Of a stretch of DNA of 64,000 nucleotides, positions 12,742-25,207 are shown one piece after another. The position numbers and the translations under genes were made by a program. Source of the stretch: Phanerochaete sordida (Eukaryota; Basidiomycota; Agaricomycetes; Polyporales; Phanerochaetaceae); the NCBI GenBank assembly GCA_019973155.2, contig BPQB01000010.1:62001-126000 (forward strand). Reading direction: 5' to 3'. Below the pieces are notes generated by a model. The model did not search any database. It was not told where the DNA came from and saw only the letters and a list, made by a program, of their open reading frames with translations. Every line of letters begins with the position of its first letter. Position 1 is the first letter of the stretch.

Positions 12742-15700
12742 ATGTCCTTCGCGAGCACACCACTAGGTCAAGGCAGACGTCTAGATCACAACGCTTTCCT
12801 GGGAAAGGGCGCGCCTCAGATACGTGGGGCTGCAAACGGACTCAGGGCACACCCGCTCCAGCGACAGATACACAAGGCCCCCGCTTCTTACGCGTACGGG
12901 TGCGTCAGCTACGCTTCACTTCGCGAACCTCACCTTCTCATATCGCGACGCATATCAGGGCACCTTCACAGAGCACGCGTTCGCCCCCGAAACCCGCGAA
13001 ATCAACAGCAACATCTGCCCCAGAACACGTCCAGGAAGCGGAGCAGGAGGCAGAGGAGGAAGAACACGAAAGCGATTCTGAACAACCTGCACTCGTTCGG
13101 TTCGCGCGCCTCAAGCAACGCGAACAAGAGCAACAGAAGGATCCAAACGCACGCGCCGGCGGATCGCGCGTTGTTAGCACACCCAATCCTGAACGTTGGA
13201 CCGTGAAGGACACGTCCGTCAACATCGCGAGCGCGTTTCACCGAGCCGCGAACAGCACCGTCATCCCCGCACACAACTCGAGTCTCAGCAGCAACAACAC
13301 GTCGAGCAGCTTCAACCAGTCTTCTTTCGGCATGAACCCCGCAAACAGCTCCTGGGCCTCAGGCGCGCAGCACGGAAGCGTTCCAAGAAGTACTTCCGTC
13401 GAATATGAGAAGGAGACACAGTCGATCGTTATGAACCGCAGGCTAGGCGCCCCGCCGAGCCGCAGTGCGCGTCCGACGAGACCACCTCCGCCTGCTTCCA
13501 CGCGAACCGCCCCCGACTCCGATGGAGAAGAGGAAGTACCACAGCGTGCGGAACGTGGCAAGAGCCCCTTCGAGCACATCGTGGAGGCGACCCGACGACT
13601 AGCACCCGCGACATTCCTCATGCGCCGCCAGTCCGAGGAGCCGGAAGCGCGTCCTGCGCCAGCACACAGCCCCCAGGACAAGTCCTCAAGCTACGACTAC
13701 TCGGCAGAGGAGCGTGAGTTCCAGAGCTTGGCGCACGACCAGGTGAATGGTCAGCGCAAGGCGAACGCGGCGCCCAAGCGCAGCCGGATATCCACGGACA
13801 ACATGGCGTACCGGCCGACTGTGTCGGACTCTGAGGAGTCTGATGGTGATGACTTCGAAGGAGATGGGAAAAGGACGAGGAAGAGGAGGGGGCTGAAGCG
13901 GCAAGGGGCTGCTGGCGGGCCTCTCAGCTCTTTGCCAGTAACGAGCTATGACAAGAGGAAGAAAAAACGGCGAGGCATGAAGAGCAATGGCATGTACGAC
14001 GAAGAGGAGAGCAACGAGGAAGAGGAGCAGTCGCATGAGTATGACCAGGTGAGCAGGCTCGAGATGTCACGGCTATCGTGTGTTCATATGGACCTTTCAA
14101 GGGGCCTATACGAATCTCGGTGTCGTCAATGCGACATTCGGTACCGCCGCCGGAAGTCGGCAACAATACCAGCATGATGGACGCGATGAATGTCGAGGCT
14201 GGCTTGGAGCGCGGCCTTGAATCGATATTGGAGGAAGACGAGGCCGACGTGCTCGACGAGAGCGTCGAGGTTCTGTCCCAGCGGACGTTCTCTGTCGGTG
14301 CGATGCTCGGACGCGGCGTCCACCTGGTCTTCTCCCTCATATCGTTCATCATAACCTCAATATGGTCCGTGTTCGCCTACATCCCGTTCATCATAGGACG
14401 CGTCCTCGGAGCCTTCTTCGACGTCACCGTGCTCAAACCAGTACGATGGATATCTGGCGCCAACCCGGCACCGCTTGTCAAGCTAGGAAAATACGCGATT
14501 CTTGGGCTCTGCATATATGCTGCCTGGCATGTGCTCAACTCTGGCCTCCTTGCTCTCCCCTCATGGTCTTCGCCGTCACCGGTTTATCGCCCGCCAAGCG
14601 ACGTCCCTCCCGCCGATATCTCTGAACTTTCTACGCGACTTCTTCGTATCGAAAGCGCCTTGGCGAGTCTCTCTGTCGACACCATTCGCCTCCGCGAGGA
14701 CGCACGCAGTCACGGAAGCCAGCTTGGTGCACTCGAGAACCAGATCCTCAGGGAGAGCAACCGTGTGCTGGAGGCCGAGTCGAAGTTCTCCTCGGCAAAC
14801 CAAGGTCTCCAGAATATCAGGCAAGAGGTCCGGGTGCTCCATGCCGAGCTGGAAGCGCAGAAGCAGCAGCAAGGCAGGCATCACCAATCTGACCACGCCA
14901 CGGATGACGAGGCACGGGCTCTTCTGCGCCAGCTCGAGGAGCGCGTCGGTACGGTCGAGGGTGGCGTCAAGGAAGCCCTTGAGCTCGGCAAGCACTCCTC
15001 GCCTGGCATGCCTTCCGGGCACATTCTCGACTGGTGGAACAAGCTCGCGTCTGGAAAAACTTCGGCTGTCACCATCAAGTCGTCGGATGGCAAGGACGTT
15101 ACAGGCCTCATTTCGCAGCTTGTGGACTCCGCGTTCACGAAGATGTCCAAGGACACCATCGCGCGACCCGATTTCGCGCTATACTCCGGTGGCGCGAGCG
15201 TAATCCCGTCGCTGACCAGCGACACGTTCGAGATGAAGCCGCAGGGCGTCATGGGCTCCATGCTCAGCATGGTCACAGGCAACGGCTACGCGGTCGGCCG
15301 CCCGCCGGTCACCGCGCTGCACCACGAGACGCACAACGGGCACTGCTGGCCCTTCCCGGGCACCGAGGGCCAGCTCGGCGTCATGCTCACCGTGCCCGTG
15401 CACATCTCGGACGTCACGATCGACCACGTCGCGCGCGAGGTCGCGACGGACATGCGCTCGGCGCCGCGGCGCATGGAGCTCTGGGGGCTCGTCGAGGGCG
15501 GCGAGAACCTCGCGAAGTACACCGCGTGGGAGGCGCAGCGCGCGGCTGAGCGCGAGGAGGCACGCGTCGCGGCGGAGCTGGCGGGCGCAGAGTACGTCGC
15601 GCCCGAGGACGCGTACCCGAAGACGCTCCCGCGCAACGTGCCGTACATGAAGGTCGCCGAGTTCGCGTACAACATCTACGCCGCGAACCCCGTGCAGACG

Positions 15701-15868
15701 TTCCCCGTGCTGCAGGACGTGCAGGCGCTCGGCATGGACTTCGGCGTCGTCGTCCTCGTCGTGAAGAGCAACTGGGGCCGCGACGAGTTCACGTGCCTGT
15801 ACCGCTTCCGCGTGCACGGCGAACGTCTCGGCGGCATGCCTGAGCCGCTGCCGGAGGATGCCTCATAG
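12742..15868 (+). CDS. SUN-domain inner nuclear membrane protein
   Basis: Three exons (12742-12899, 12959-14048, 14102-15868) keep frame and give 1,004 residues. The N-terminal ~400 residues are low-complexity, charged and basic, with a KRTRKRRGLKR-type cluster, as expected of a nucleoplasmic domain. Hydrophobic segments follow, first around LVFSLISFIITSIWSVFAYIP and then KYAILGLCIYAAWHVL. A coiled coil comes next (LSTRLLRIESALASL onward). The C-terminal SUN domain begins near DFALYSGGASVIPS and includes ALHHETHNGHCWPFPG, HISDVTIDHVAREVATD and SAPRRMELWG. A Glu/Ala-rich insertion of about 50 residues splits the domain. SUN proteins span the perinuclear space and bind KASH partners to link chromosomes or spindle pole bodies to the cytoskeleton. 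The last ~650 nt has a much higher third-position GC than the middle of the gene. Confidence 0.9.
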
Positions 15869-16313
15869 GTCTACGAACACGCACGTCAAATACCCGGATA
15901 CCACCATGCCCTCGCCACGAACTCTTCATGATCCATGCAATACAGTCTGTCCACAGGTAATGCAAACGAGATCTTTATATGTTTTTATAGCTGTCATGCA
16001 TGCCTAGTGATAATAGTGTCAGGTGTCTCGCCTTCTGCTGTATCCATGCACTGTGCATTTCATAGTTTCGCTTTCCATCTGCAGATCTTCCCCCCGTATA
16101 ATTGTATGTATGTTTCCGAGGCAATTTACTCCATTTGTGCATGACCTTTGGGTGTACAGCACTGAGGACACCAAGGAAGACCGCCGAGCCTACTGCAAGA
16201 CACGCTAGCATTGTCAATGTATGTGTGTATATACCGCAATATCCATGGATCCATCGCAGTCCATGATCAGTAAATCAAGCACAATAAATCAAGCACGCCG
16301 CGACACAACATCG
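15869..16313. other. convergent 3' intergenic region
   Basis: AT-rich stretch between two converging genes, expected to hold both 3' untranslated regions. No gene seen. Confidence 0.5.
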
Positions 16314-18422
16314 CTACGCCTCTGGCCGATGCCGGTACCACGACCCAGGCATGTCGCTCCCGCCCCCGTTGGCGTGCGCATGCCCATTAGGCACCTCCGC
16401 CGTGGGCGTCGCCGTGGCCGCGGCCTCCTCCTCCGCGAGGTTCAGCTCGAGGTCGAGCCTGCGCGCAAGCTCGAGGTCGCGCTCCTCCTGCTCGCGCGCG
16501 ACACGCCTGCGCTCCTCCTCCTCGTGCGCGAACTCTGCCGCGAGCCGCCGGTCGCGCGCCTCCGCGCTCTCGTGCGCCTTCTCGTGCGCCTTCTCATGCC
16601 GCGTCTCGTGGCCCGCCGCGCTCTTGGCCTCGCTCCCCGCCGCGCTCTTGCGGTGCCGGTGCCCGTTCGCCCCGTGCGGGTGCGCAGGCGTCGGCGTGCC
16701 CGCGCCCGCAGGCTCGTCGGGCAGCGGCAGCGGCTTCTGGTAGCGCGGGTTGCTGCGCGGCTCGTAGTCGAGGTCGGAGTCGCGCGGCGGCGGGGGGTAG
16801 TTGTACGGGTACGGGCGCTGCGGCGGCGCAGGCGCGTACGGCGGGTAGTACGCGCCGGGCGCCGGCGGCGGGACGGACGCCGTGGGGAAGGCGAAGCCGC
16901 CGACGCCGGGTGTGAATGAGGTGCTCGGTTGCAGGTGCGGGTAGCTCGTGGGTGGGGGAGCTTGCCATTGCGCCTGGGGCGGGGAGAAGCTCGGTGCGGC
17001 GCTCGTTTGGGGCGGGAGCGCGGGCACGCGGTGGTCGTACGGCGGGCTCTGCGGTTGGGGTGGGTAGGGCGCGGGAGGGTAGGCGGAGGGTGCGGGCGAC
17101 GCGGTGGGGTGTGGTCTCGGGTCGTAGCCTAGGTACTCTTGAGGGTTGGAATAGGTGCGCTGGTGGTGTGGTTGAGGCGACGGTGCTGGCCTCGGGTCGT
17201 ACGCAGGATAGACGTTGGGTGAAGTGTGGGCTGGCTGGTACGGAGCAGGAGTGTGGATAGATGGCTGAGGAGTAGGCGTGTGGACCGACGACTGGGGTGT
17301 AGGTGTGTGGGCCGCTTGATAAGGCGTGGGTGTATGGGCTGGCTGATATGGGGTCGAAGGAGCAGAAGACACGTGAAGGGGCCTGTAGTCGTATGCAGAC
17401 TGCTCGGGCGACGCGATCCGTGGAGGCTGAGGAGTCGGTATAGACGCGGGCACGTGCCCCAGTGCAGTAGCAGGCAGGCTGGGTATCTGAGTTTCGGGTA
17501 TGTAAGAAGACGTCCGGGACGGCGGCGATGTGTGGGGCACTGGCGACAGTCCCCCGCCAGGGCGAAGAGAGTTGGGAGCAGGCAGTGAGCTCTGGTGTGG
17601 AGGCGATACAGGAGGCTGGGCTCCGGGAGTCGAAAATGACGCGCCAGGCGAACCGCTCAGCGAAGAGCGCGACCTGTTGTGCGCGGCCCCTCCTCCTGGA
17701 CGCAGGATCGCAGGCACGGCTGCAGGGCTCGGGCCGTCTGACGTGGGCTCTTCGGGAAGAGGGGGCAATTCAGCAGTTTTCGGTCGGGGCGAGAGACGCT
17801 GGGCGGCGGCGGACTGTGGACGCAGATGTGTCGATTCTGCAGTCAGCGCGGGCCGATGACCAGCTGCGAGTGGTGGGGATGATGGTGTCGTACTTGGCGG
17901 TGACGTTTGCGGCGCGCGCGCGAGCCTGTCTGCTGGAAGCATCTTCGAAGGCCGCCGGCTAAGGGCAGGTGGCGGACCCGCAGCGAAGAAAGTCATCTCG
18001 AGATACAGATCACCACGTTGACCGTTGTTAACGTTCAGTGGAATCCAGTCTGGAGGTAAAAGTCAATGTTAGTGCGCCATGCGCAAAGACCGAGGACCAG
18101 CTTGCTCACCATCGAATTCGCCAGTACGCAGAGTCTCTGTAATATCGAGCTCTCCCTTGCCTACTAGGTCATCACTGCGCGGCTCCTTGGACCAGCAGGA
18201 AACCTCCATCATCATGCCCTTCTTTCCTTGGTCGAGAACGGGAAAGCGCAGTTCCTCGTCCCATACGGGATGCTGCCCTCCCTTGACGTCTATCTTGGTC
18301 TTCTTGGTGGTGCCTTGGACGGTGACTTGGGCGAAGACATCTTGTTTGTAGAACGAGTGCTTGTCGAGAAGGTTGCGCGCCTTGAGCACGACGACCACCA
18401 GGGTGCCGAGTTCCTTGCTCAT
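16314..18422 (-). CDS. C2-domain protein with proline-rich tail, Inn1/Fic1 (ingression protein) type
   Basis: Two exons (18422-18110 and 18049-16314) keep frame and give 682 residues. The start MSKELGTLVVVVLKARNL at 18422 begins a C2 domain of about 125 residues, which continues through HPVWDEELRFPV and closes with DWIPLNVN. Beyond it are more than 400 residues rich in Pro, Ser, Tyr and Thr, with many PxxP and HTPTPYQ-type units. The C-terminal part is a charged helix (REQEERDLELARRLDLELN). Yeast Inn1 and fission yeast Fic1 share this layout: the C2 domain works at the division site and the PxxP motifs recruit SH3 proteins of the cytokinetic ring. That role is inferred from layout. It is divergent from the ABC transporter gene. 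Confidence 0.8.
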
Positions 18423-19062
18423 TGGGTTCTGTAGGCTGTCGAGCTGCGCGGCGAGAGTGGATGCTTGTGAGCGAATGACGTCTTTGAGGGGACGAGGAGC
18501 ACTCACGATACAAGTTCTTGGGCTCCTATCAGATACGGACCACGCGGTGAGCACGGAACTTTGTTCCTTGGTATATTAGGGTGTGAGCTGGCTGCCGGGT
18601 GGTTTCTGGACGTCGCTGAGGTCGTGGTCGTTGAGAGAGGCAGCGAGGACGATGGCGAGGGTACTTGGGATCGGGCACCGCCAAGGACACTGCCGCCGCC
18701 AAGCTGCATCTGCCTGAATCTGGGATCGACAGGGCGCATCAATTGATTTCAAGTGCGCGCCGAGAGACGCCGTCGCCGTGTTCTTGCCTCTCGCCATCGT
18801 CTCGGACAGCGAGCGCAATGCACGGCGCGCCTTACGTCTGGTATATGAGTGGCTGCGCCGGCGCGTGCGCGATCTGCGGGCCTGAAAATTCTCAGCAACC
18901 GGCGCGCTGCCGATGTAAAAGTGCGGCCTCCGAGCGTCATGCGGGGTGTGTCTTCGGCGCGGGCACGCTGGCCTCTCTGCCCTATTTCTCGCCCTCCGCC
19001 CCGCCTCGCAGTGCTTGCTGACCTCGTCCACCCTGCCCGCCAAGCCTACCCCGCCGACCAGG
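18423..19062. other. divergent intergenic region between C2 gene and ABC transporter
   Basis: Holds both promoters and 5' leaders. The overlapping open frames have no recognisable motif. Confidence 0.45.
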
Positions 19063-22000
19063 ATGGCTCCCGCCGAGACGAGCGACAAGGCGAGCGAGAA
19101 AGACACCGAGTCTATCGAGACCAAGGACGTCAAGGATGTCGTGCCTGAGAAAGGCAAGGCGCGTGATGTCCCAAGGGTCGTCCTCGACTCGGGCGAGCAG
19201 CACATGCGCGTCAGGCGGCGGTGGTACCAGCTCTGGTGAGGGTCGCCATGCTCTGCGTCGCCACACAGCCCTTATATCTTCTGCAGGTTGCCGAAAAACC
19301 CGCCGCCACCACCGCCTGCATCCTTCGACGATGCGCCGGTCCGTTGCCGCGTTCCCATCTCACGAACCACGTCTGACTTCGTCATGCCAGATTACACCGC
19401 TCGCCACGGCATCCATACTGTCGATGCTCACGTATACATGGATTACACCGATGATGGCAAGCCCTTGTCTTCATTATCTATTCTTGTCCTGCTCATACAA
19501 TCCCTACGCGAATAGACTCTAGGCTACCAGCGCACGCTCCAGGCGACGGACCTATGGAAGCTGAGCCCGAACCAGCAGAGTGGGAACCTCGGTTCTACGC
19601 TCGACGCGCACTGGGACCGCCGCGTGAAGGAGGCCGACGAGTGGAACCGCCGGCTCGACGCCGGGGAGATCCACCCGGCGTGGTACCTGCGCATACAGTG
19701 GTTCTTCATCGCGCTCCTGTTCTGGCGCCCGGGACCATGGAAGGCCGGTGCGGGCTTTGGCGAACGCAGGACAGCGCTCCGGCAGCATTGGCTTACCGTC
19801 AGCGGACGCAAGGAGCCCAGCCTTGTGTGGGCCTTGAACGATACCCTCGGCTTCTCCTTCTGGATCGGCGGTTGTTTCAAGGTGGGCAATCCGTGCTCTC
19901 TGTGTACCCGCAGCTTATGAACGCGTTATCAGGTCTTCGGAGATACGTCTCAGCTGATGGGCCCCCTCCTCGTCAAGGTGAGCTCTTCCCGTATCTCCTA
20001 GCCCACACCACCCACTCACCAACCCGCAGGCCATCATCAACTTCAGCAAAGAACGCGCGGCAGCGAAAGCCGCGGGCGAGCCGATCCCGAGCATGGGCCG
20101 CGGCGCGGGCATGGCGATCGGCCTCTTCCTGCTGACGGTCTCCGCGAGCGTGTCGCAGCACCAGTTCTTCTGGCGGTCGATGCTCACGGGCCTGCTCGCG
20201 CGCGCGGCGCTCATCGCGTCCATCTACAAGCGCGGCGTGAACCTCACGGGCAAGGCGCGCACGAACTTCCCGAACTCGGCGCTCGTGAACCACATCTCGA
20301 CGGACGTCAGCCGGGTGGATTCTTGTGCGCAGTGGTTTGTGAGTACATTGTTGCTATTATGTTGAGCGGGCGGATGCTCATACGGTCTCACAGCATGCTG
20401 GTGAGTCAAGCGATGGCCTACAGTTCTCGCAGTCATTTACCTGCCGTAGTCTGGACGGCACCAATCCAGATCGTGGTCTGCCTGGTCATCCTCCTTGTCG
20501 AGGTATGCATGCTTTCTCAAGTGTGTCACGCCTATAGGCTGACTATATGCGCGATGTAGCTGGGTCCCTCAGCCCTTGTAGGCTTTTCGCTCTTCATCGT
20601 CATGATTCCGCTGCAGCAGAAGGTCATGTCACTTCAATTCAACCTTCGGAGGAAGACGAACATCTGGACGGACTCTAGGGCGAAGACGCTACTGGAGGTT
20701 CTGGGCGCGATGAGGGTCGTGAAGTACTTTTCGTACGAGGTTCCCTTCCTCAAGAGTAAGTGCCTGCTAGAATTCACACCATTCGCGCTAAATATTTCCG
20801 CTCCAGAGATCTACGAGATGCGTAAGAATGAGCTGAAGGGTATCAAGATTATCCAGGTCGCTCGGTCCGGCAAGTGCGTCCGGAATCCCTTGTTCATGTT
20901 CTTGGAGTCGCACTGACAAGCCACCGCAGCATCGCGCTCGCGTTCTCCATCCCCGTGCTGGCCGCGACGCTCTCGTTCGTGACCTACACGGGCACGGCGC
21001 ACAGCTTCAACGTCGCGATCATCTTCTCGTCCTTCTCGCTCTTCCAGCTGCTGCGGCAGCCGCTCATGTTCCTGCCGCGCGCGCTCTCCGCGACGACGGA
21101 CGCGCAGACCGCGATCGCGCGCCTGCAGGTGCTCTTCCGCGCGCCGCTCATGGACCGCGCGCCGTTCGACGTCGACCCCGCGCAGAAGCTCGCGCTCGCC
21201 GTCCGCGACGCGAGCTTCGAGTGGGAGGAGAGCCTCGCGACGAAGGAGGCCAAGGAGGCGCTCGCGAAGGCGAAGGGCAAGCGCGGCAAGGGCCCCGCGC
21301 CCGCGCCCGTCGCGGTCCCCAAGAAGGAGGACTCGCCGCCGTTCCAGGTGCGCAACGTCACGATGCTCGTGCCCCGCGGCTCGCTCGTCGCGATCGTCGG
21401 CGCGGTCGGCAGCGGCAAGTCGAGTCTACTCCTCGGTCTCATCGGCGAAATGCGCAAGCTTGGCGGGGAAGTCTCGTTCGGCGGCCCGGTTGCGTATTGT
21501 GCGCAGACTGCGTGGATCCAGAACGCGACACTCAGGGAGAACATCACCTTTGGCCTGCCCTTCGAGGAGGACAAGGTATGTGCCGGAAAAGGCTTGCAAA
21601 ACTTGATACTTACCCCGTTACAGTACTGGAAGGCGGTGGAGGATTCGTGTTTGATTCCTGATCTCCAGGTGCTCGCGGACGGTGACTTGACCGAGATTGG
21701 CGAGAAGGGTATCAACCTGAGTGGCGGTCAGAAGCAACGTGTAAGTTTCTCCGCGCAGCGGTCATCTGTCTTACTGAGGGCCCGCCAGGTCAACATCGCT
21801 CGCGCTCTTTACCACGACGCCGACGTAGTCATTTTCGACGACCCTCTCTCTGCTGGTATGCCGTCCCACTTTCCTCCGCAGTCTCCATGCTGACCTCGCC
21901 CAGTCGACGCCCACGTCGGCCGCGCGCTCTTCAACGACGCGATTGTCGGCTCGCTGCGCAACCGCGGCAAGACGGTCATCCTCGTCACGCACGCGCTGCA

Positions 22001-24944
22001 CTTCCTCTCGCAGTGCGACTACATCTACACGATCGACAACGGCACGATCGCCGCGCAGGGGAAGTACAACGACCTCGTCGAGAACGACGTCACCTTCGCG
22101 AAGCTCATGAAGGAGTTCGGCGGCGAGGACAAGCACGAGGAGGAGGTCGAGGCGGAGGAGGCGGCCGTGGCGCAGGAGAAGGTCGTCAGCATCGGCGTCG
22201 AGGAGGCCAAGCTGAAGAGCGAGGCTTTGGAACGCGTCGGCGCCGGCACGGGCAAGCTCGAGGGTCGCCTGATCGTCGCGGAGAAGCGGTCTACTGGATC
22301 CGTGAGCTGGAAAGGTGCGGTGGGTCGCTGCAGTCTCGTACGGCAGAGCACTGACATCCTTCGCAGTCTACTGGGCCTACCTGCAAGCCGGCCGCTGGAA
22401 GCTCACCGGTCCGTGGCTGCTGCTCTTCGCCATCATCATGCAGGCCTGCCAGATCTTGAACTCGTACACTCTGGTTTGGTGGGAGGGAAAGTACGCCGTT
22501 GTTCACGTCCGGATCATGCCCGTTGCTGATCGCCGACTTCCAGCACCTGGCACCGGGGAAACTCGTTCTACCAGGTTCTGTACGCTGGCTTAGGTATCGG
22601 ACAGGCGGTGTTCACGTTCTTGCTGTACGTGTTCTTGCCGATGTGGTGTCATCCCTGGCTGACGAATGGTGCAGCGGCGTGGCGATGGACGAGATGGGAG
22701 CATTCGTTTCGAACAACTTGCACCACGACGCGATCAAGAACATCTTCTACGCACCGATGTCTTTCTTCGATACGACAGTAAGAGTCTGCTCGTGCTACCA
22801 CACGATCTGCCTGGCTTACATAGATGTCATTTAGCCTACTGGTCGCATTCTCAGCGTTTTCGGAAAGGACATCGACAGTGCGTATCGCCATACTTGAGGT
22901 TTTTGCCCTTGCCTCATTATATTCTCAGACATCGACAACCAGCTTCCCGTCTCTATGCGCCTTCGTACGTGCCCCGCTTTCACAGTCATCGCTGCCATTC
23001 TAACCGAAAAACAGTGACCCTTACAATTACCAACCTCATCGGCTCCATCCTCATTATCACGATCATCGAACACTACTTCCGTAAGCTCTTCAGCAACCCT
23101 ACGTGAAAAACGCTCTCACTCACACCGTCCTAGTCATTGCTGCCGTGTTCATCGCGATTGGCTACCAGTACTTCGCGTCCTTCTACCGTGAGAGTGCCAG
23201 AGAGCTGAAGCGTCTCGGTATGTCCATCACTGAGCGGCGTTCGAGTCTTTGACTGACGGATTTCCAGATTCGATGCTTCGCTCCTTCCTGTATGCCCACT
23301 TCGCTGAATCCTTGTCGGGTCTCCCGACCATCCGCAGCTACGGAGAGATCCCCCGGTTCTTGCACGACAACGAGTACTACACCGATCTGGAAGACCGTGC
23401 AGCGTTCCTGACGGTCACGAACCAGAGGTTCATTTCTCTTTGCTAACACATGGCCCACCCTTGCTGACGTGGCTCTACTTCAGGTGGCTAGCCATCCGCC
23501 TCGACTTCTTGGGCGGCCTCATGACATTCGTTGTACGTTCTCAAGCCTACAAGCTGTCGCCGCTATCTCCTAAGCTAGTTTTACAGGTCGCAATGCTTGC
23601 CGTCGCAGCCGTTTCCGGCATTAACCCCGCGCAGATCGGTCTCGTGCTCACATACACAACGAGTCTTACTCAGCTGTGCAGCGTGGTCACCCGCCAGTCG
23701 GCCGAGGTCGAGAACTACATGGCCTCGGTGGAGACCGTCACACACTACAGCCACGGCAACAACATCTCGCAGGAGGCCCCTCATGAGGTCCCCGAGAACA
23801 AGCCACCCGCGGAGTGGCCGCGCGAGGGTGCGATCGAGTTCAAGGACATCGTCATGCGCTACCGGCCGGGCTTGCCCTACGTGCTCAAGGGTCTCTCGAT
23901 GAGCATCAAGGGAGGTGAGAAGGTCGGCGTTGTAGGAAGGTGTGTAGTATCCCGCTATGCTCTGACCTGCTGCTGACTCTGCACCAGAACGGGTGCTGGA
24001 AAGAGCTCGCTCATGCTGGCCCTATTCCGTATCGTCGAGCTGTCTGGCGGCTCGATCACAGTCGATGGGTGCGCAATTTGTTAGAGGAATTGAATTTTAG
24101 CAGCTAACGACGACGAATCTCCAGGGTTGACATTTCGAAAATCGGCCTCAATGACTTGCGCACTAAGATTGCTATCATTCCTCAGGACGTAAGTGGGACA
24201 CACTTCAGACCTACATGCACGCTACTCACCCTTTGACCCCAGCCCCTTCTCTTCAGCGGCACCATCCGCAGCAACCTGGACCCCTTCAACATGTACGACG
24301 ACGCACGACTCTGGGACGCCCTGCGACGCTCCTACCTCATCGAACCGACGACTTCCAACGAGACATCCGACGAGAAAGACAACACGAAGACACGCTTCAC
24401 GCTCGACTCGCTCATCGAAGGCGAAGGCGCCAACCTCAGCGTCGGCGAGCGCAGCCTGCTGAGCCTCGCGCGCGCGCTGGTCAAGGACAGCAAGGTCGTT
24501 GTCCTGGACGAGGCCACGTACGTGCATCGCGATCTCCTAGGCATTCGACCTTTCTGATTGCGCCTGCAGTGCTTCCGTCGATCTCGAGACCGACTCGAAG
24601 ATCCAGCAGACCATCCAGACGCAGTTCAAGGACAAGACTCTGCTGTGCATCGCCCGTACGTGATCACGGAATGATGTCCATGGCCGGTGCCTGACCATTC
24701 TCCTGCAGATCGCCTCCGTACTATCATCGCCTACGACCGCATCCTCGTACTGGATGCGGGAACGATCGCTGTACGTTTCTGGTCTCGTAGCTTAGAGTAG
24801 CTGGACTGACATATGCCTCAGGAATTCGACACGCCGCTCAACCTCTTCCTCAAGGAGGACAGCATCTTCCGCGGGATGTGCGAGCGGAGCAACATTTCTG
24901 TAGACGAGATCCAGAAAGCTGCACTGCGTGCAGAGGAACTCTAG
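19063..24944 (+). CDS. ABCC-type (YOR1/MRP-like) ABC transporter, full length
   Basis: The gene has many short introns. The protein has a short cytosolic N-terminus, a first membrane domain starting near [10 protein letters not shown], nucleotide-binding domain 1, a second membrane domain and nucleotide-binding domain 2, ending RAEEL at 24944. Domain 1 has Walker [10 protein letters not shown] (~21404), LSGGQKQR (~21718) and a Walker B with Asp in place of the catalytic Glu ([10 protein letters not shown]), which is normal for this family. Domain 2 has Walker [26 protein letters not shown] and [12 protein letters not shown]. There is no extra N-terminal membrane domain, so it is the short type that exports organic anions, conjugates and drugs at the plasma membrane (yeast Yor1). 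The intron at 19457-19515 has a GC donor; using it joins WITPMM to [14 protein letters not shown]. Exons at 20040-21430 are unusually GC-rich. Confidence 0.93.
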
Positions 24945-25207
24945 ACGGTTTCACGGGGATACTTCCCTCACATCATGCCATTCGTAATCATTGCAATCAT
25001 GTATTAGATATAATACACCTCCTCGTGGATTTCTCTATAGACTACAGCTAATGCGACAATAGAAGAGCGTACTTTTACTTGAAGGTTGGAGAAGCGGAGA
25101 GATCGCACAGCGAGCAGTACCATTACAAAACAGGACGAAGCAACCGATAGCAAAATTCGTGACGTGCAAGACAGATGGACGTTGTGCCGAAATGCTCATG
25201 AATACGC

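Noticed and set aside
15179..15817. Long minus-strand frames opposite the SUN domain
   Set aside because: Shadows of codons ending in G or C; the sense strand has the conserved domain.
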